Shown here piece by piece: positions 5,426-9,397 of a DNA stretch of 9,397 nt (position 1 is the first letter of the stretch; every line of letters begins with the position of its first letter). The notes under the pieces are model-generated. The model was given only the letters and a program-made list of their open reading frames with translations, made no database searches and was not told where the DNA came from. The stretch comes from an uncultured Bacteroidales bacterium. GTDB taxonomy: Bacteria > Bacteroidota > Bacteroidia > Bacteroidales > Paludibacteraceae. Both the position numbers and the translations under genes were made by a program. The stretch lies in contig CAIYTJ010000589.1 in NCBI GenBank assembly GCA_903929065.1, forward strand, positions 1 through 9,397, read 5' to 3'.

Positions 5426-8344
5426 ATGCACAGTGAACTTCTTCTCAGTATTACAACTGGGTTTGTTGACAAGCAAATACATTCAAACAATAAGTTCATT
5501 CCTAAATTATTAGTGAATGATGCTTATTCTGGAAGGAAAGTGCTTACAACTATTAACCAGGAATTAAGGACTTGCGATGAATTTTGTTTATCTGTTGCAT
5601 TTGTAACAACAAGTGGTGTTGCAACTTTAATAAACACTCTCATCCTACTTGAAAATAAAAAGATTAATGGCAAGGTATTGGTTTCTCAATATTTAAATTT
5701 CACACAACCCGAAGCCTTAAAACGATTACTGAGATTCAAAAATATCGAACTCAAAATTGCCACAAACAATAATTTCCACGCTAAAGGTTATCTGTTTAGA
5801 CACGATAATATATACAGTCTGATAATAGGGAGTAGTAACTTAACTGCAAGTGCACTTTGCACAAACACTGAGTGGAATCTAAAAATATCAGCTTCTGATC
5901 AGAGTTCCATCATTTACCAGTCTTTCATTGAATTTAAATCCGAATTTGAAAAAGCCATTCCTGTAGACGAACAGTTTATCCTTGGGTATGAAGATGTTTA
6001 CCAAAAAATCCGTCAAATTGGTAATCGTGTCACAGAGTTTCCTTTATCAGTAACCGCTGCCGCAATAAAGCCTAATGCAATGCAACTTGAGGCGTTGCAG
6101 AATATTTCACTCTTAAGATCCAATGATAAGAAACAAGCACTAATAATTTCAGCAACGGGTACGGGAAAAACCTTTTTATCTGGGTTTGACGTAAGAAAGT
6201 TTAACCCCAAGAAATTATTGTTCGTTGTTCATAGAGCAAATATTGCAAGAGCAGCAATGAACACATACAAACAAATTTTTGGAGTCACCAAATCAATGGG
6301 AATGTTTTCTGGTGATCAAAAAGAAATAGAAAAGGACTTTATTTTTTCAACAGTCCAAACGATATCCAGGCAAGAAAATTTAATGAAGTTCGATCCTGAA
6401 TATTTTGACTATATAGTTGTGGATGAAACTCACAGAGCTGGCGCTGAATCATATTTACGAATACTGAAGCATTTCAACCCAAAGTTCCTTCTTGGCATGA
6501 CTGCCACGCCAGAACGAACAGACGGATTGGATATTTTCAAATTGTTTAACTACAACATAGCATATGAAATCCGATTGCACAAGGCTTTGGAAGAAGAAAT
6601 GCTATCGCCTTTCCATTATTACGGGGTCGCTGACATTACAATTAATGAATGTGTTTTAGAAGAGAATTCCGATTTTTTACTATTGACATCGTCTGAAAGA
6701 ATTAGGCATATCATTGAGAAATCAAAGCTATACTCGTGTGATGACGGTAATGTCCGTGGGCTAGTATTTTGTTCAAGAATTGATGAATGCTTTAACCTTT
6801 CTAATGCTTTCAACACATTAGGTTATAAGACAATTGCACTTAGTGGCGAGAACACTGAATCCGAGAGAAGCCATGCTATAAGTTTATTAGAGTCAGATGT
6901 CTCAGAAGAGAAAATAGACTACATTTTTACGGTGGATATTTTTAATGAGGGTATTGACATACCAAAGGTCAATCAAATCATAATGCTTAGACCTACTCAA
7001 TCCGCAATAATTTTTGTGCAGCAACTTGGACGTGGGTTGAGGAAGATAACGAACAAAGAATACCTTACTGTCATTGACTTTATCGGGAACTACAAGAATA
7101 GCTATATGGTTCCAATTGCGCTGTATGGTGATACCTCATATAATAAAGACACTCTGCGCAAACTAATCTCCAGTGGTAGTTGTTTAATTCCTGGAACTTC
7201 AACAATTAATTTTGATAAAATCACTGAATCTCGCATTTACAACGCTATCGACTCTGCCAACATGCAGCTGAAAAAAGACCTTGTAAATGATTACAAATTA
7301 CTCAAGTTCAAATTAGGTAGATTCCCCATGATGGTTGATTTTATCAACCATGGATCTCGTGACCCGCAGCTATATGTAAACTACGCCAGATCTTATTTCA
7401 ATTTCGTTTCAGATATTGAAGAATGCTATTCGGATCAGGTGAGCAATAAGCAAAGAAAGTTGTTGGAATTATTCGCTAATGAAATAAACAATACTAAGCG
7501 AGTTGAAGAAAATATTATTTTACGGGAAATCATTAATCATGGATCAGTCACCATCGATAGTATAAAATATATTATAAAGGAACGGTATCAATATGCTATT
7601 GATGACAGAACAATAAGCTCATGCATTTCAAACTTGAATTTCGAATTTGTTACCGAGAATAACGACAAGAAATTAAAAACTATTAGAGAAATATATGACA
7701 CTCGAATCGTGATTGAGAAAGACTCGCAAATAATTCAAGATCCAGAATTTAAATTGAATTGTGAAAATTCGGTTTTTCTCCAGTTTTTAAACGATAGCCT
7801 AAATTACTCGATTGCGATGTTCGATAGTCAATTCAACCGATCTAAATTTTTTAGCGGATTTGTTCTCTATCGAAAATATTCGAGGAAAGATGTCTTTAGA
7901 ATATTAAACTGGGATAAAAATCCTCTGGCTCAGAATGTTGGTGGGTATATTATCAGCACTGACAAGACAAACTGTCCAATATTTGTGAACTACCACAAGG
8001 ATGAGAATATTTCCAGCACGTCAAAATACGAAGATGGGTTTATTAATCCAACGGATTTTGAATGGATGTCAAAGTCAAAAAGAACACTTCAAAGCCCAGA
8101 TGTTCAGACCATAATTAACTATAAGGAACATGGCTTGCGCCTACCACTTTTTATTAAGAAGAGCAATGATGAGGGAAATGATTTTTATTACATGGGAGAT
8201 GTGACACCAATTGAAAATAGTTTTGAACAAACAACCATTCCTGATGATAATGGGAAGAAGATTTCGGTTGTAAAAGTTAGGTTTTTAATGCAAATACCTG
8301 TTGATGAAAATATCTATAGTTACATTACAAACAAAGCAGAATAA
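5426..8344 (+). CDS. PLD-like nuclease / SF2 helicase / DUF3427-type protein
   Basis: This 972-residue protein has three regions. Residues 25-180 are a phospholipase D-like nuclease domain with a single HxK motif (FHAKGYLF, His118 and Lys120) followed by IGSSNLTAS (134-142); with one motif it would need to dimerise to form an active site. Residues 205-555 are an SF2 helicase: Walker A ATGTGKT (243-249), Walker B VVDETH (331-336, a DEAH variant with Thr), GMTATPERTDGL (357-368), then the second RecA-like lobe with FCSR (448-451), FNEGIDIP (506-513) and the arginine-finger motif QQLGRGLRK (532-540). The rest (about 570-972) matches my recollection of DUF3427, ending in the DFYYMGDVTP segment (919-928). 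Proteins of this make-up are recurrent in prokaryotic defence islands and are thought to translocate on and cut DNA. It is the second gene of an operon with the NUDIX hydrolase. The frame is complete and no catalytic helicase residue is missing. Confidence 0.92.
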   Translation: MHSELLLSITTGFVDKQIHSNNKFIPKLLVNDAYSGRKVLTTINQELRTCDEFCLSVAFVTTSGVATLINTLILLENKKINGKVLVSQYLNFTQPEALKRLLRFKNIELKIATNNNFHAKGYLFRHDNIYSLIIGSSNLTASALCTNTEWNLKISASDQSSIIYQSFIEFKSEFEKAIPVDEQFILGYEDVYQKIRQIGNRVTEFPLSVTAAAIKPNAMQLEALQNISLLRSNDKKQALIISATGTGKTFLSGFDVRKFNPKKLLFVVHRANIARAAMNTYKQIFGVTKSMGMFSGDQKEIEKDFIFSTVQTISRQENLMKFDPEYFDYIVVDETHRAGAESYLRILKHFNPKFLLGMTATPERTDGLDIFKLFNYNIAYEIRLHKALEEEMLSPFHYYGVADITINECVLEENSDFLLLTSSERIRHIIEKSKLYSCDDGNVRGLVFCSRIDECFNLSNAFNTLGYKTIALSGENTESERSHAISLLESDVSEEKIDYIFTVDIFNEGIDIPKVNQIIMLRPTQSAIIFVQQLGRGLRKITNKEYLTVIDFIGNYKNSYMVPIALYGDTSYNKDTLRKLISSGSCLIPGTSTINFDKITESRIYNAIDSANMQLKKDLVNDYKLLKFKLGRFPMMVDFINHGSRDPQLYVNYARSYFNFVSDIEECYSDQVSNKQRKLLELFANEINNTKRVEENIILREIINHGSVTIDSIKYIIKERYQYAIDDRTISSCISNLNFEFVTENNDKKLKTIREIYDTRIVIEKDSQIIQDPEFKLNCENSVFLQFLNDSLNYSIAMFDSQFNRSKFFSGFVLYRKYSRKDVFRILNWDKNPLAQNVGGYIISTDKTNCPIFVNYHKDENISSTSKYEDGFINPTDFEWMSKSKRTLQSPDVQTIINYKEHGLRLPLFIKKSNDEGNDFYYMGDVTPIENSFEQTTIPDDNGKKISVVKVRFLMQIPVDENIYSYITNKAE

Positions 8345-8367
8345 TCGAAAATTCTTTCCCTGATAAC

Positions 8368-8418
8368 TTTATGGACGAAATTTATATTATTTCGCAGCCG
8401 CTCAGCCTTCTCCATAAA
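8368..8418. repeat. Two-tier inverted repeat after the helicase gene
   Basis: TTTATGG (8368-8374) pairs with CCATAAA (8412-8418), enclosing CGAAAT (8376-8381) paired with ATTTCG (8389-8394) across a 7-base loop. It begins 24 bp after the helicase stop, where a transcript end is expected, and could be a weak terminator or stabilising hairpin. It lacks a GC-rich stem with a T-run, and its right arm overlaps the HIT relic, so it may be fortuitous. Confidence 0.3.
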
Positions 8419-8491
8419 TAAAAATTGATTTTAAAAATCCATGAAATAATGAAATACACGTGTTGCCTGGAAAACGTATTACAACATATAG
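8412..8491 (+). pseudogene. Decayed C-terminus of a HIT-domain gene
   Basis: Aligned with the end of the HNH-HIT gene without gaps up to the Pro-Gly-Lys codons, this stretch reads P-stop-I-K-I-D-F-K-N-P, then stop-N-N-E-I-H-V-L-P-G-K. The live gene has P-R-R-E-N-D-V-E-N-P, then R-G-G-V-R-H-L-I-P-G-K. After a 1-nt deletion in the next codon both continue Y-Y-N-(I/V)-stop. The 37 bases from AAAATCCA to CCTGG agree at 24 positions. Many differences are G in the live gene and A in the relic (GGTGGT to AATAAT). Similarity may reach left to about 8388, into the remains of the histidine triad, but that part is not convincing. The stretch cannot be translated as a HIT protein. It shows that a HIT gene once stood directly upstream of the TPR gene. 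Confidence 0.75.
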
Positions 8492-8517
8492 AAATCAGCT
8501 GCATTAGGCTACCTTTG
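8466..8517 (+). repeat. Direct repeat, right copy: relic HIT 3' end plus promoter
   Basis: This is the counterpart of 4937-4989, running from CCTGGAAAA through TATAG to TACCTTTG. The part after the former stop codon is better preserved than the coding part further left. That is expected if the promoter has been kept by selection while the gene body decayed. Confidence 0.85.
8510..8517 (+). promoter_or_regulatory. -7 promoter element of the TPR gene
   Basis: TACCTTTG fits TAnnTTTG exactly and lies 18 bp before the ATG at 8536, leaving a very short leader. It is the sister of the element at 4982-4989, so the TPR gene and the NUDIX-helicase operon are probably expressed from related promoters. 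Confidence 0.55.
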
Positions 8518-8535
8518 CACAATTATTAAGTCAAT

Positions 8536-9397
8536 ATGCGGATTGTACATAGAATTGAAGATTTTTTGTTTGAATTATTCCCTAATGCCAGGAATAAAGA
8601 AGGAAATTTTGACACGCTCAAAGATGAGTTAGAACGGTATTATACTTATGGTGCTTTCAAGCCTAAGGTGACAATTGCAGATGGTTGGATAAACATCGAA
8701 ATAGATACCAAAACTATTGAATCTCAAGATAGTGATTATAAAAGGGCTGTTTCATTATGCGAGAAGGGAAATTTCAATGAAGCAAAGAAGATATTATCAA
8801 ACCTAATTCAAAAGAATCCATCAAACTCTGAATATCACAGAATATTCGGTCAAATCCTTTCCGAGGAAGGCAGCCAGGAAGAAGCAATTAATTCCCTTAT
8901 AGATGCACTTAAATGGAATCCGAAGAACTCATTTGCACTACTCATGATGGGTAATATTTTTGCGAAATACAAAAATGATATTGAAACTGCACTTAAATAC
9001 TACGACCAAGCTGTAAAGATTAACCCTCAGGATAACATCGCCATAAACAATATCGGCGCAAACCTTATGCAGCAAGGTAAGGTAGAACAGGCTAAAAAAT
9101 ATTTTTGGGACGCTATCAAGATCAACCCCAATTATCCCAATACTCACTATGCTCTGTCACTTGTAAGCGAGAAAGAAGGTGATTTGCAGTCCTCATTGTA
9201 TAGTGCTATCCAGGCAATAAAAAAGAATGAAAAAAAGGATGGTCTATACCAGAACTCACTTAATCAAGCCATCAGTATCAGTAAGGAAATAATAGAAACT
9301 GGCATAGGAAAGAAGATCATTAACAACTATAAAAATTCCTTAGAGGTCGAAGGCGAAACTAATATAGAAATTACTCCTGATGATGGTTTACCAACAG
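8536..9397 (+). CDS. TPR-repeat protein, cut by the right edge
   Basis: The frame runs open from ATG 8536 to the window end: 287 codons plus one base, with no stop. Residues 1-60 form a separate N-terminal region (MRIVHRIEDFLFELFP, then GWINIEID) that I do not recognise. About residues 64-233 form five tandem tetratricopeptide repeats with the usual spacing and helix endings, for example EAKKILSNLIQKNP (82-95), EEAINSLIDALKWNP (115-129), ETALKYYDQAVKINP (150-164) and EQAKKYFWDAIKINP (184-198). The stretch after 240 is no longer clearly TPR and probably leads into a further domain beyond the window. TPRs are protein-protein contact modules, so a sensor, adaptor or regulatory partner is plausible; the effector part, if any, is not visible. 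The start is supported by the promoter 18 bp upstream. Its upstream region derives from the end of a HIT gene, linking it historically to the HNH-HIT family. Confidence 0.88.
   Translation, partial: MRIVHRIEDFLFELFPNARNKEGNFDTLKDELERYYTYGAFKPKVTIADGWINIEIDTKTIESQDSDYKRAVSLCEKGNFNEAKKILSNLIQKNPSNSEYHRIFGQILSEEGSQEEAINSLIDALKWNPKNSFALLMMGNIFAKYKNDIETALKYYDQAVKINPQDNIAINNIGANLMQQGKVEQAKKYFWDAIKINPNYPNTHYALSLVSEKEGDLQSSLYSAIQAIKKNEKKDGLYQNSLNQAISISKEIIETGIGKKIINNYKNSLEVEGETNIEITPDDGLPT

Noticed and set aside
7331..7351. Perfect 9-bp hairpin ATGGTTGAT/ATCAACCAT inside the helicase gene
   Set aside because: It falls in codons for Met-Val-Asp-Phe-Ile-Asn-His, and I see no sign that the structure rather than the protein is under selection.

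Overview
The window looks like an accessory, defence-island-like stretch from a member of the Bacteroidota. It is AT-rich, the gene starts lack Shine-Dalgarno sequences and sit behind A/T-rich leaders, and two genes are preceded by clear matches to the Bacteroidota -7 element TAnnTTTG (TACATTTG, TACCTTTG). I cannot name a genus.

Layout. Bases 1-260 are richer in G+C and hold the acidic C-terminal part of an unrecognised plus-strand gene that runs in from the left and appears to have lost its natural end. From about 265 the DNA becomes AT-rich. A minus-strand gene (265-1560) encodes a 431-residue protein that I read as a very divergent family-A DNA polymerase-like palm protein, of the sort expected on a mobile element. 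Bases 1561-2341 hold no convincing gene. They contain two imperfect tandem copies of a 166-205 bp unit, a doubtful 77-codon minus-strand frame, and several inverted repeats.

The right two thirds is a co-directional plus-strand series: rmuC (2342-3886); a winged-helix-like/HNH/HIT three-part fusion (3977-4963); a MutT-like NUDIX hydrolase (5025-5417); 8 bp further on, a 972-residue PLD-like nuclease/SF2 helicase/DUF3427-type protein (5426-8344); and a TPR protein that runs off the right edge (8536 onward). The NUDIX and helicase genes form a tight operon. The neighbourhood combines two candidate nucleases (HNH, PLD), a translocase, two small-nucleotide hydrolases (HIT, NUDIX) and RmuC, which suggests nucleic-acid defence. 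That role is inferred from domain content and context only.

The most telling structural signal is a pair of directly repeated segments. The last codons of the HNH-HIT gene plus the promoter just behind it (4937-4989) recur upstream of the TPR gene (8466-8517). At the second site the coding part continues leftward as a decayed HIT C-terminus, with in-frame stops, a 1-nt deletion and many G-to-A type changes. The NUDIX-helicase operon is thus bracketed by a live and a dead HIT 3' end, each carrying a promoter. This fits cassette exchange by recombination at the HIT gene end, and the two bracketed units are probably expressed from sister promoters.
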